Position numbers and translations under genes: made by a program. DNA of 64,000 nt from Lactuca virosa (taxonomy: Eukaryota; Streptophyta; Magnoliopsida; Asterales; Asteraceae): positions 101,299,599-101,363,598 of the forward strand of contig CAKMRJ010005745.1 in NCBI GenBank assembly GCA_928212115.1, read 5' to 3'. The number at the start of each line of letters is the position of its first letter. The stretch's first letter is position 1. Below the pieces are notes generated by a model. The model was given only the letters and a program-made list of their open reading frames with translations, searched no databases and had not been told where the DNA came from. Of the stretch, positions 34,503 to 46,071 are shown piece by piece.

Positions 34503-36492
34503 TTTATAGGTTTCTTTTCTTTTCTTAAATGACCCAACAAGCCCCCCCTAAAAAGTAGCTAGCTTTTCTTGTTAATCTTCATTGGGAGCTTTGGCTTTAA
34601 CTTTAATATTCATATTCTTCACAACTTCAAGATGAACTTGGTGAATCTTCAATGAATGACTTCATCTTGAGCAGTTGGGCTTTTCTTCAGAATTTGACAT
34701 TGAACGCACATCGGGTGAGGAGGCTTGATGAACTGATTCTTGAAAGATAATGCTTCCAGTTTGAGAATCTTTAGAGAGAACATCAGAGAGAACTAATCTT
34801 ATGGATCACTTCAGCAGGTTCAAGATAGCAGCAAATTGATTGAGGAGGCTTCAATGCAATCTGTCACATAATCTTCAATTGCTTGACCTTGCTACTAGGG
34901 TTGAAATATTGAATGTCGAAAGAATAATCTTCATTTCTTGCTCCTTCGAATGAGAATTCTTCGATGATCACGGATGAAGCCTTGGCTTAGAAATCTTCGA
35001 CACAAACTCCATGAGTTTCATCTTCACCTGAATTCACTATTCAAGACAAAACAAAACTAAAAGAAAAATTTAGCACACAATATTTTTTTTTTGGATTTTT
35101 CATATTTTCTGAAAAAGAAATAAAACAGAAATAACACTATTTTTGGATTTTTTTATTTTCTGATTTTTGTTTGGTTTTTAAAATTTTTAATTATCCCCTA
35201 ATATTTAAATTAGAAGAAAACTATGAACAAATTTAACAAAATAAAATGATATCTAACTTTAAGAATGATTTGGGATCAAAGTTTTTAGACAACCTTTATC
35301 CGCTTGTCGGTACCTTTTATCTTCACGTCTTTGTCTGGTCGATCGCCGGTATTGTGGTCCACTTAAACACGAAAAATTGTGACAAAATTAGGACATACTA
35401 TTAATTATAAGACAAAGTGATCCTAAGTTCCTAGATAATATTTCTTAAGTACCATTCAGCTGATGACGACCAGGGATATTGTTATCCACCTAAATTGAGC
35501 AGCGAGATCTATAGACAATCTGTGAATGTTCAATTGTTAATTGTATTCGAACATGTTTCCCGCTTCCTGATATGCCCCAGTAATCAAAGACTTCCAGAGT
35601 ACTCCTTACATCGGGTGAGCAGACAATCATTAAGAGACAAGATAGATTTAGATTATTATTAATTATAGTTTTAGAGGGATTGAGAAGTAGAAGGTTGCAT
35701 ATGCTGTGTACCAGGTCGGATTATGAGTCATGCAAAGGAGACAACATATGGCTAACAGATAGGAGGAATTTCATAGATATAATATGCAGAGAAATAGATT
35801 TGCATATGTTGCAGTCCAGGTCGGATCTCTTCTAATCACGTAAAGGAGGCAACATATGACTGACAGATAAGAAGAGAAAGAAAACAATTTTCTACAGACC
35901 TAACTCATTGGAATTTACCAGTCGCCCCATCAATACCGGAATTAAGGACAGAATCCGCACATCGAGGAAAAGTTAATCCACGGTTCCAGATACAGGTTCA
36001 TTTAATGTGACGAATGGATTCCCATATATATCTCCCTGCTGAACCTATCCGAGCGTCGTATTGTCAGGCTAAACGGTTCTAACTAGGTCAAGATTTGTCA
36101 AGTCTATGAATTCCTTAAGTTCAACTCTGCCTAGTCAAGTCCATTTATAATCTTTCGTGCCTACCGGCGCATCAAACCAGAGCATAGACCCTTCAACTTT
36201 GGGTACGTTACGCAGACTCAGGTTGCCTGTTATCACATGATCATATCACTTCCCAGTCCTTCATCAACAAACAAAACTGTTAGCGACAATATTTTTTCGT
36301 ATTTTCTGAATTTTTGATGTTTTTGGATTTTTGAAGGTTTTTCTGAAAAAAAATAAAACAGAAACTAAGTATTTTTGGATTTTTAAATTTTTAATTGTTT
36401 TTGGATTTTTGTTTATTTCTCCCCCTAAATTTGTGCATGGAAGAGAATGAAATGACTGAAATGCTCAAATTTAAACTAAGAAATCCTAAAAA
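34503..36492 (-). other. Non-coding spacer of element B
   Basis: Two kilobases between the RNase H stop and the polypurine tract. It holds repeated TTTTTGGATTTTT and TTTTCTGAAAAA blocks also found in the spacers of A and P, but no env-like ORF. A direct repeat built around CATATG...CCAGGTCGGAT...AGGAG occurs near 35700 and 35805. Confidence 0.75.
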
Positions 36493-38655
36493 TTAATCCT
36501 CAAAACGAATTATTTTTAAAAATCCCACAAGCACATCGAATCGAGCTTTGTGAAAAGGCTTTGTGAACAAATCCGCCACATTATTGTCAGTGTGAACATG
36601 TTCTAGCCTAATGAGCGAGCGCTCATAACAATCTCGGATAAAATGAATTTTGATGTCAATGTGCTTGGTTTTGGAATGTTGGACTGGATTTTTAGTGATT
36701 TGTATAGCAGCCTCATTATCACAAAAAATTGGGGTTTCTAAATAATTCAAACCGTAGTCCAACAGCTGATGTTGGATCCATATGACTTGAGAACAACAAG
36801 CAGACGCAGCGACATATTCCGCTTCTGCTGTTGAGGTTGAGACCGTATGCTGCTTCTTGCACTGCCATGAGACCAGTCTATCTCCAAGAAATTGGCATCC
36901 TCCTGAAGTCGATTTTCTATCAAGCTCACACCCGCCATAGTTGCTGTCTGCAAAAGCATAAAGGTCAAATTCGGGATTTTTCGGATACCAAAGGCCCAGT
37001 TTTGGGAAACCTTTGAGATACCGAAAAATCCGTTTAACAGCAATAAGATGAGAGAGTTTAGGATTGGCCTAGTAGCGTGTGCATTGACAGACCGCAAACA
37101 TTATGTCTGGACGACTAGCAGTTAGATACATGAGCGATCCGATCATTGATCGATAATACGTCTGATCTACGGATTCGCCTTCAAGATCAGGGGCCAGTAG
37201 AGGTCTCTCCGCCATGGGTGTAAGAGCAGGTTTCGCGTCTCGGAACCCGAACTTCTCCAGCATATCATCCACATACTTCGCTTGGTGAATTAGGATTCCG
37301 GTAGAAGATTGTTTGACCTGAAGCCCTAGAAACATGGTTATCTCCCCTAGAGAACTCATCTCAAACCTTTTCTTCATCACGCCTTCAAACTCCTTACAAA
37401 GCTGTGGACAGGTTGACCCGAAGATAATGTCATCAACATAGATTTGAACTAGTATCTGATCATTACCCACATGCTTGATAAACAAAGTTTGATCAATGGT
37501 GCCGCGAGAGTATCCATGCTCAAGCAAATGCTTTGTTAGAGTTGCATACCATGCTCGAGGAGCTTGATGTAACCCATACAATGCTTTGTCCAGCTTGTAG
37601 ACACGATTAGGGAACTTTGAGTCAACAAACCCAGGGGGTTGATCAACATAAATTTCTTCCTTCACCTTGACATACAAGAAGGCAGTCTTGACATCCATTT
37701 GGTAGACCGTGAAATTCATGTAGGAAGCATATGCGAGAAAGATGCGAATAGCCTCCAACCGAGCCACGGGAGCAAATACCTCAGTATAGTCAAGACCCTC
37801 AATTTGTCGAAACCCACGAACCACCAACCTTGCTTTATTTCTCACGATTACACCCGAATCATCTTGCTTATTACGATAGACCCAACGCGTGTCAAGAGCC
37901 CTTTTTCCCTTCGGTAAATCAACCAACTTCCAAACCCCGAGCTTTTCAAACTGATTAAGCTCCTCATGCATTGCATCCACCCAGCTGGGATCATTCAGAG
38001 CCATTTCAACATTCTTCGGCTCGATTTGAGATATAAAGCAAGAGTAGAGACATGCATTAACGTCTCCACTTTGACTTCTGGTCTTAACTCCATCTCCCAG
38101 CTGGCCAATGACGTTATCGATCGGATGATCGTGTGGAATTCTGGAGGGTATGTCTTGGTTGATATCATTGATAGAAACAGGAAGAGTGTGGATGTTGAAA
38201 CCTCCATCATCTACTGATTGATTCACATGAGATGAATCTGCTACAAACTCATTTGTGATTTCTTCGGGAAAGAGGAGTTCCATAAACGTTGTATTGACAG
38301 CGGAAGCGTCTCTGGACATGAACTCTCTTTCAACAGGTGTAAGAGGTGTAGCATCAGCATTAAGAGTTTCATCATGAACTTTAGACTCTGGACTATTAGG
38401 TTGATCAGATGGCTCCCCCTCAGGTGGAGCAGAGGACTCCCCCCCTAGATGGAGCAGAGGACTCCCCCTTAACCGTTGGAGGTCTGTAGACAACTTCTTC
38501 GTCTTCGTTTTCATACACGATCTTCGAACCAGAAGAGGATCCACTTGAACTATCTGAAGACACATTAAGGGATTTGAAAAGTGATGTGTAATCAAACAAC
38601 CATTCGGGACCCACTCGAGCGTCTGTTTCATTCTCCTCCAGCCAGCGCACGCCAT
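36493..38655 (-). pseudogene. Element B RT and RNase H
   Basis: One frame with a single internal TAG at 37069-37071 (CAG in relatives). The linker contains GGESSAPPEGEP; RT has RNKARLVVRGF, VFAPVARLEAIRIFLAYAS, VYQMDVKTAFL, YGLHQAPRAWYATL and IYVDDIIFGS; RNase H has YAFADSNYGG, KSTSGGCQFLGDRLVSW, STAEAEYVAASACCSQVIW and FCDNEAAIQI, ending NVADLFTKPFHKARFDVLVG. Catalytic acids look intact. The upstream end overlaps the integrase frame, from which it is separated by a frameshift in a G run near 38440. An overlapping frame at 36747-37097 is only a shadow. Confidence 0.92.
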
Positions 38656-39919
38656 AGGATTCGACTATCTGCTTAGTCTTCTTGTTGTAAACCCTATACG
38701 CGGTGCGCGCAGCATACCCTACAAAGTAACAATCATCGGCTTTGGCGTTGAATTTAGGGTTGGATTCCAAGTGAAGAAGGGTGCAAGGGCAGCCAAATAC
38801 ACGGAAATGGCTGACAGAAGGCTTGTGTCCATAGAGAATCTCGTACGGAGTCTTCATCTGTGCTTTGTTGATTAGAACACGATTCTGCACGTAGCAAGCA
38901 GTGTTAATCGCCTCGGCCCAGAAGAAAACAGGTAATTTGGAATCACAAAGCATCGTCCTTGCGGCGTCTTTCAACGTTCTATTTCTCCTTTCAGCAACAC
39001 TGTTCTGTTGAGGCGTGTAAGCAGAGCTATATTGACGCACTATCCCCTTTTCTGCGCAAAAATGGTCAAGAATTGAATTCTTGAACTCAGTTTCATTGTC
39101 AGTACGAAGCGCCTTCACTTGGTTGTTGGTCTGCTTCTCAATCATCACCACGAACTTCTTTATCAGATCAGCAACACCCGCTTTGTTGGATAAGAAGAAG
39201 ACCCACGTAAACCGAGAGAAATCGTCGATCACAACAAGGCAGTATGAGCTTCGGTTAATGCTCAGGACGTTGACCGGTCCAAATAAGTCCATGTGTAACA
39301 ATTGGAGCACTTGACTTATGGAATTGACTTGCTTGGGCAGGTGTGGTTTCCGATGATGTTTGCCTTAAGCATAGGAAACACACTTCTCAAACATAATAAA
39401 GTCTCTGACGGGTAGGCCTCGGACCATCTCAATTTTAGCAAGACGATTCAGGTTTTTCGCGTTAGCATGACCGAGCCTTCTGTGCCACAGCATTGCATTT
39501 TGCTCGGAGACTTTTGAGAAAAGACAAGTAACTTGTTCAGGGAGATTGCTGTTCATATCAATAATGTAAGCATTGCCATCCCTCTTTGATTTGACTAGAA
39601 TCCACTCTTCAGGGATGACAATGCCTGGCTTTAAAATCATACATTCCTTGTCGGTAAAATGGGTGGAATAGCCTTTGTCGCAGATTTGGGAAACACTCAA
39701 CAAGCTGTGCTTTAACTCGGGAGCGAAGTTGACATTCTCAAAGCTTAACAATCCATTTGTAACAGTTCCTCTTTGCGTGATCTTACCACCATCTCCGCCC
39801 ACGAAGGAGACATAACCCCCGTTAAAAGATTGAATTTCGCTCAATTGGGAGATGTCTCCAGTCATATGCCGGGAACAGCCGCTATCGACGTACCAGGGAC
39901 GAACGACATTCCTCCGCAA
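38420..39919 (-). pseudogene. Element B protease and integrase
   Basis: Minus-strand frame, broken once by TAA at 39365-39367. Protease PWYVDSGCSRHMTGD near 39893; integrase zinc region LWHRRLGHANAKNLNRL; catalytic core HMDLFGPVNV, ALRTDNETEF and SVAERRNRTLKDAARTML; then the C-terminal FGCPCTLLH...FVGYAARTAYRVYN block. It ends at 38420 after a run of eight G, with the RT frame continuing one step over. Pol begins in the -1 frame relative to gag, as in element A. The D-D-E residues of integrase are present. Confidence 0.9.
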
Positions 39920-39942
39920 CTTCCCCTACAAAATAAGCGGAA

Positions 39943-42815
39943 TCATTTAGATTTAGGAACCCAGGTCATCACTGTCCTGGGTTTCCTTTTCACTTTTTCT
40001 GATTTATCCTTTAAGATTTTTCAAATTAGGATCTTCATTCCTAATCACTTCAGAGAGTGGTAATGATGGATTAGAAAGTGATTGGGGCTTCCATTGAAGT
40101 TTAGGTTTTACAACATTCTCTTGAGGTTTTGAAATAGGTTTTTTAGGAGTTTGCACAAAGCTTCTGGATGTTCTACCAGAAATGGTTGAAGATCTAGAAT
40201 TGCTTTTTGACGAAACCGATCTTGGCGGAGCCTTGTTCGGTTTTGGCAAACTATTTTGAGCTTTGTTAGTAAAAACCTTTTTATTCTTTTGAAAACCAAT
40301 CCTTTTTCTGCTTCTATCATCTTTTTGATCATCATTTCGAGAACGAGCACTTGAGGATTTTCTAATTAAAGACCTTCCTCGAGATTCATTCTCCCCTCTT
40401 GGTGACAAATAGTTTACAAAGATCCTATTTTGACAATTCCTAGCTATATGACCACCAACACCACAATTAAAACAAATTTGTTTATTATTTGAACTTGTAC
40501 TACATTTCTCATATTTGTTTTCTTGATGGACACTCTTACTTTTCTCAGAAGAACATGCATGAGAACTAGATTGGGATATAAAGTGAGGGTGTCTCAGTTG
40601 TTGTGACTTGTGGAGTTGATAGTGTTTCATGAATATCACAAGCATCAGAATTACCAAACAGTTCATCAAACATATCAAAGAAATTAAATTCAACAGAGTC
40701 AGAATTAGAAACATCACACAAAACACTATCAGTCTTAACATTTGAATCACAAACAGAAACATAAATATCAGAATTAGGAACAGAAACAGAAACAGAAACT
40801 CCAACTCCATGCTTCGCCTGATCTAAGTGTTGATCTGCAGAGGAAGTAGAAGCGTCAGTACTATCAACATTTATAAACCCTCATGAGACGAAACCAGATG
40901 GCTTTCCATAAACCATAGATGGTTTATTGGCAATCTCATCTTTAGACAGGGGTTGATACAGCTATGTGTGATTATAAGGAGGAGGTAAACTATCGTATCC
41001 CAAACCCTTTTGTTGGTTTCGTTTAAAATCCATGCAATGATCGATCATGTTGGCAACTACCTCGCTTGATCCATCAAATTTTTGAAAAGCAAAGTTTGCA
41101 GAATCAAACCTTTTCTTTAATGTATCAAGTTCGGCAGTTAGCGCATCATTTTGTCTTTTAACATAATTGTACAGTTCACATTTCTCACTGTACTCTGCCT
41201 GAATTCTTCTAAAATCGTTTATCTTAGCTTCTAATTGGGCTTTAAGGGGCTTTTGTCCTTTCCTAAGTTGGTAGCCCTCATATCTAAGGTCCTCTACTTC
41301 TCGACGTAATAATTGGATTTCATCACGAAGAATTTTAACATATTCTTTACATGCATAAGAACAAGATAGTAGGGTTACCTCGCTTTTCTTGGGATCGGAA
41401 GAGGTAGACGCCATGAAAGCAAACTGCAGCTCCATCAATTTTGCTTTGGGATCAGCTTCATTAGTATTCAAAGAAGCATCATCAATCTGAGTTAGGTGAG
41501 CATTTTCCGGCCCTGAAATGTTCAAAGCCTGAATCTGGTCCTCCCAGTCAAAGGACTGAGCGACCATAGCGGTCTCACCATTGGCTGCAGCACCTGCACG
41601 GTTGTTTCCCACTGCTACCATCATTCTGTTGTTGTTGACCCTGCGATCTGGCTTTGGACAATCACGACCAAAATGACCCGGCTCGTGGCAGTTGAAACAT
41701 CTCAGTGTGCTCTTATTGAATCCCACCTTCTTGTCAGCATTCATGCCCCAGTTGCTCTTCCCAGTCTTCTTAGCAAACAGCTTGGTCCTGAAAACAGCCA
41801 TAGCGATCTGCCACGTGATGTCCATCTCTTCTACGTCTTCAGGATGAATCTGGTCCAAATCAGCAAATGACAGCTGAGGTAGAAGATCTCCAGCTACAAA
41901 GGCATTGTAGCAGTTAACAAGCCCAGCAGCTAGAGCCAGATTTTCATCAGTATCCTTAGGGTTTGAGGAAGAGGCTACAGTAGGCACAGTTGGGGAAGGA
42001 ACAACATGTGGAGTGACAAATGTTTGATTTTGAGGATGAGGCATAGATGATGCAGCAGCGAAGGTCTGAATCTGAGGTTGTTGAGCTGTAAAGGCATGAC
42101 CTAAGGAAGACATGATTGAAGAAAGAGCATTGTTGGATGAGATTCCAAGGTTTGCAGTAGAGTATGAGTTCACATGATTGATCTCTCTCTGTTTGTCATC
42201 AATGTCACAAGCTTTGATGATTGCCATGATCTCAGCAAGAGAGAGGCGATTCAAATCCTTAGTTTTCTTAATCACAACAACATTCATGTCCCATGATCTA
42301 GGAAGAGCATTCAGAAGCTTCTTGTTGATTTCTGACTTGGTCAAGAAAATCCCAGATATGTTCATGTCAGTTGTGAGAGATGTGAACCTCTGCAGTTGAG
42401 CCTCAAGAGTTTCTCCTGGAATGTAGTTGAACATGTTGAACTTTTGTCTCAACATGTCCTGGCGACTCTCTTTCATGTCCTCATTTCCCTCATAGACTTC
42501 AATTAGGGCTTCCCATAGATCTTTAGCTGAAGTGTATTCACGAAAACCTTGAGCAATATCAGGAGATAATGCCATGGTTAAAGTGGCTAGGGCCCTCTCC
42601 TGCTCCTCAATTTTCTCAAATTCCTCGTCAGTGTAATTCTCAACGTCCTTGTCAGTCACTTGGCCTCCAACTGTCGTGGTGATTCTAACAGGGCCTCTAA
42701 GAATGCTTCTCCATACCTTAAAGTCCTTCATTTTGATGTACTTTTCAATTCTATACTTCCATTCGGGGAAACCATCCGCAGACATCAATCTTGGAATTTG
42801 TGTGGTGGTGCCCAT
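39943..42815 (-). pseudogene. Element B gag, two zinc knuckles
   Basis: Starts MGTTTQIPRLMSADGFPEWK at 42815. N-terminal capsid-like domain with GYxxW-type spacing and LWEALIEVYEG; zinc knuckle 1 CFNCHEPGHFGRDC near residue 372 (about 41660-41700); a coiled coil rich in Glu/Lys near residues 480-600; stop at 40962. After several frame breaks a second knuckle CFNCGVGGHIARNC appears (about 40431-40475), then basic/Ser-rich sequence and the end TWVPKSK with TGA at 39943-39945. Together this is a gag of over 900 residues, large for copia but normal for Sireviruses. Gag packages RNA in virus-like particles. Confidence 0.85.
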
Positions 42816-42894
42816 AACAGAGTCAAGTTCATTGAAACGATTTTTTTTTAAACCAAAAATATAGCCTTAGAACTGAAAACGAAGTTATTTGATC

Positions 42895-42990
42895 GAAAAC
42901 GGGGTTTTTGGCCGAAAACGGGGTTTTATGGTCGAAAACGGGGTTTAATGGTCGAAAACGGGGTTTACGGTCGGAAATGGGGTTTACTGT
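42895..42990 (-). repeat. Short tandem repeat in B leader
   Basis: Four to five imperfect copies of a 19-20-bp unit containing GGTCGAAAACGGGGTTT, just upstream of gag on the minus strand. The last copies drift into GGTTTACGGTCG, related to words in 43690-43935 and in element F. Confidence 0.8.
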
Positions 42991-43175
42991 TTACGACGGA
43001 AAAACACGATTTTTCACCTTTTTTGCTCCAAAACTCGATCAAAAACTCGTTTTAATCAAAAACGCGAAGAACAAACCCCCTCTAATTTTCAGAGATCTAT
43101 CCAAAAACGCAAGAATCTTTCCAAAATAAGATCAAATCGGCTCCAGATCTGACAAAGATGATGATATACATCCAA

Positions 43176-43187
43176 GCTCTGATACCA
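43176..43187 (-). promoter_or_regulatory. Second (internal) primer-binding site of B
   Basis: GCTCTGATACCA on the plus strand, two bases before LTR2, so LTR2 is a former 5' LTR. Confidence 0.88.
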
Positions 43188-43189
43188 AT

Positions 43190-43460
43190 TGTAAGTCCCT
43201 AATCTGCTTGTGTATCAATCAGATCCGTTTGATGGTGCGGAATCCCAATCAAACGGATGATGTCAGATAAAATAGAAGAGAAGGAGAAGAAGAAGAAGAT
43301 GGATCTATGACGTATTTAATGAAATGATTGAAGCTCCATACACATAGTTCACACACACTCTTCTCTCTAGTTTCTCTCACACCTTAGAAAGCACACACTT
43401 AAGCTCCTTGGCTCTTACCCTCACATGCACTCCTCACCCTATATATATATATATAATATA

Positions 43461-43501
<41 letters not shown>

Positions 43502-43647
43502 TATATAATATAATATATATGGACCTAAGGCCAAGCCCAAAATACAAATAATCCAATGCTAGACCAATTAATCCTACACTATTTTTGGCCCAAATAAATA
43601 AAACAATAAATGCTTAGAAAAGCAAAGTATAAACCATAATTTTGACC
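43190..43647 (-). repeat. LTR2, internal LTR of element B
   Basis: Starts TGTAAGTCCC and ends TTTTGACC, lacking the terminal CAACA of LTR1 and LTR3. It is clearly more divergent from both outer LTRs than they are from each other, with different bases and an AT run of about 80 bp. Confidence 0.88.
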
Positions 43648-44099
43648 TTGAGAATTCATTTGAAATTAAGCAAATTAAGTTCAAATATTATTTTACGGTT
43701 GAAGATGGTTTACGACCGTAAATTAAGTTTACGGTTGAGAGTTTATGACTGTAAACTTGGTTTACGGTTCAAGGGCTTACGACCGTAAATAGGGTTTACG
43801 GTTTACGAGTTTACGGTTTGAGAGTTTCCGGTTTATGCGTTTGCGGTCCTTGAAATTTAGTTTACGGTTCTTGAAGATTCAATGATTACGGTTCTTGAAG
43901 TTCTTGATTCAACAACCGTAAATGGAGTTTACGGTTGACTGTAAACTCTCAGAAAGCCCACAAAAACGCAATTTTTTAGTAGAAACGATTCCCTTCACCA
44001 CGTAAACACTAACGGCAGGTTCGAACTTCAAGAATATCGGTTGAAATAGCCCAAAAATAGCCCAAAAGTCTATTGAAAGAAGCTTTAACACCGGTTTAT
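43648..44099 (-). other. Outer leader fragment of element B
   Basis: Leader sequence adjoining LTR3, joined abruptly to LTR2 at 43647/43648. It is packed with TTTACGGTT and palindromic TTTACGACCGTAAA-type words (about 43690-43935). No gene. Confidence 0.75.
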
Positions 44100-44111
44100 G
44101 CTCTGATACCA
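44100..44111 (-). promoter_or_regulatory. Outer primer-binding site of B
   Basis: GCTCTGATACCA on the plus strand, two bases before LTR3 at 44114. Confidence 0.88.
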
Positions 44112-44113
44112 AT

Positions 44114-44529
44114 TGTAAGGTCCCAATCTGCTTGTGTATCAATCAGATCCGTTTGATGGTGCGGAATCCCAATCAAACGGATGATGTCAGATCAAATACA
44201 AGAGAAGGAGAAGAAGAAGATGATGAATCTTGTATGTATTGATATGAATGAAGATCCGAATACAAGATTCACACATACTAACACACACTCTCTTTTCTCT
44301 CTCTCTAGAACACCTTGGGTTTCACACACTTAAGCTCCTCCATTCTATGTGTTCATCACTCTCATGCACTCCTCACCCTATATATATATGGACCTAAGGC
44401 CAAGCCCAAAATACAAATAATCCAATGCTCGGTCCAAGCTACATTTAATCCTATACTATTTTTGGCCCAAATAATAAAAACAATAAACGCTTAGAAAAGC
44501 AAAGTATAAACCATATTTTTGACCCAACA
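44114..44529 (-). repeat. LTR3 (outer 5' LTR) of element B
   Basis: 416-bp LTR pairing with LTR1 at about 97% by eye; its shorter length reflects a short AT run. Confidence 0.92.
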
Positions 44530-44534
44530 GTACA
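44530..44534. repeat. Target-site duplication of element B, right
   Basis: GTACA after ACCCAACA. Matches 34037-34041, and the intact empty site in the other LTR confirms it. Confidence 0.96.
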
Positions 44535-46057
44535 AGTTTTTAGAATATAGATATAACTAAGTTCTTCACCATGAAAGTTATCGTTAGTATCTAAACTACA
44601 CCTGTTATAGTTTACTTGAGAGGTTATCTAGGTGCCTTTGCTACCCAAAGGTGTTGAACTGGAGCAAGAGTTTTAATATCTAACCAGATATACATAATAT
44701 ATAACTAGGACTTCAACGACACTCGGACAAATAACCGGATGCTCTAAGTCCACAACCAAACAAGGAACAGGAAATAAAACGGGCTATCAGTCCTACGTCC
44801 TTCAAACCCTACTTATATAACTATATCTATATAGACATGAATCTAACAAGAATATAAGTTTAAAAGACTTTGATAAAAGTTTAGTAAATTAAAAAGAGAT
44901 AGTAATATTTTGAAAGAGACTTGAAAACAAGATTTGACAACTTTTAGCTAAATAAAACAGTTTAACATGCAGAAATCTATTTGCCTGACAGTTATTAATC
45001 ACATGTGATTGATATAATAACTTATCAGTTCAACTTGTATCCCCCCCCCCATAAAAGCATTTAAAATCATTTCAAAGGTTGATTAAGGGGTATGAACTCA
45101 CCTTAAGTGAGTAACTCGAAAGAAAGATTGATATAGGATCACCGGATGTCGAATGAAGTCGTGAGCACAAACGGATCCTAGTTTAACATGTAATAACACA
45201 TATATGAATATATTTAGGGTATATAACCACTAATAGACACATGGAGACACTTTAGGGACATGAGAACACTTAGAAATGAGTGTTACAAACACCCATTGAA
45301 GTCCCTAAATGAGTATGGGGCATTAGATGTGAGTGTAAGGCCACCAAACTCAACCTTTGTGAGTGTGCGGCCAGGTATGCGGCCAGAGTGTGCGGCCAGG
45401 CCTATGTGCGGCCGTACACTCCCACCTAAACGTGCCCAAATCGATTTTTCCACGGCTTGTGGATGATCCTAAGAAGGTGTTTTGGGTCGTTGCTATACTT
45501 AAAGGAGTGTTTAGGTCCATTTTAGGGCCAAAGAGGTGTGTGCGGTCACACATGATGTGTGTGCGGCCGTACACCTTCAAAGGGTGAAGAACACGAAGAA
45601 CACTATGAGTTTTAGGCTTAGATTCAGGTGTCTTACCAATATAACAAGCTGAATGGAGGAGTACTTCACGTTTTTGAGGCCCTTAGAGTGTTCTTGGATG
45701 AAGATTCTAGAGAGAGAAAGTTCCATCTTTGAAGGAGTGGGAGAAAGGGGTGTAAGGTTGGCTAAGTGTTCAATATATAGGGTCGAGTGTGAGGCTGGAG
45801 GGTGTGTGCGGCTGGGAGTGCGGCTGGCTGGCCGCACACGCGGGTGTGCGGCCGCACACACCTTCTTTGGTGTGTTTGGACCGATTTTGTGATGCTACAC
45901 ACTTTCTAACCCTTCTTAAGACTCATATCTAGGTTATACTAAGCCTAGAACACTCATATAGACCCACATTTTCGTTAAAAGATAGCAAAACGAAGGCTGA
46001 CACTCGGTTGAGTTGAATAGTTGGACTTTACAAGACAAGGATTTTCGGGTTGTCACA
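44535..46057 (-). repeat. 3' LTR of G, second part
   Basis: Continuation of the G LTR to TTGTCACA at 46057. It includes core/hairpin/TATA module c (44725-44820), a C10 tract and the NotI-containing palindrome GTGTGCGGCCGCACAC (45844-45859). Compared with the other LTR it keeps 238 bp (45434-45671) that the right LTR has lost between CGT repeats. Confidence 0.9.
44725..44820 (-). repeat. Core/hairpin/TATA module, copy c (G LTR)
   Basis: Arms GGACAAATAACC (44725-44736) and GGCTATCAGTCC (44782-44793) enclose core CCACAACCAAACAAGGAA (44750-44767). Eleven of twelve positions pair if the minus strand is transcribed, two as G-U. TTATATAA follows at 44813-44820. The other LTR repeats it at 52513-52608. 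Confidence 0.7.
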
Positions 46058-46071
46058 TTATCCCCCTTTAG
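46058..46071 (-). promoter_or_regulatory. Polypurine tract of element G
   Basis: Plus strand TTATCCCCCTTTAG, giving TAAAGGGGGATAA on the minus strand, next to the 3' LTR and preceded by ATTTCGGGACGAAATTC-type sequence. Confidence 0.85.

Larger units (their letters stand above)
34042..44529 (-). mobile_element. Sirevirus-like copia element B with three LTRs
   Basis: Minus-strand 10.5-kb element bounded by the GTACA duplication. LTR1 (34042-34489) and LTR3 (44114-44529) differ at about 12 of 410 positions and are the outer pair. A third, more divergent LTR2 (43190-43647) with its own primer-binding site lies inside, next to the leader. Between LTR2 and LTR1 are a large gag, protease, integrase, RT and RNase H, all in broken frames, then a 2-kb spacer without an env-like ORF and a polypurine tract. 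The pol motifs (linker GESSAP, AFLYVKVKEEIYVDQPPGF) place it near Sireviruses but it is not the same family as A and P. Confidence 0.92.

Noticed and set aside
36747..37097. Separate 116-codon gene
   Set aside because: Out-of-frame shadow of the element B RNase H, whose true frame continues through 36493 after a single TAG.
44725..44820. Hammerhead ribozyme (retrozyme) in the repeated hairpin module
   Set aside because: I could not find the hammerhead core words CUGAUGA and GAAA in the required arrangement in any copy on either strand.
44725..44820. tRNA- or snRNA-type gene in the module
   Set aside because: No A/B boxes, no upstream sequence element of plant snRNA genes and no terminal T run at a fixed place.
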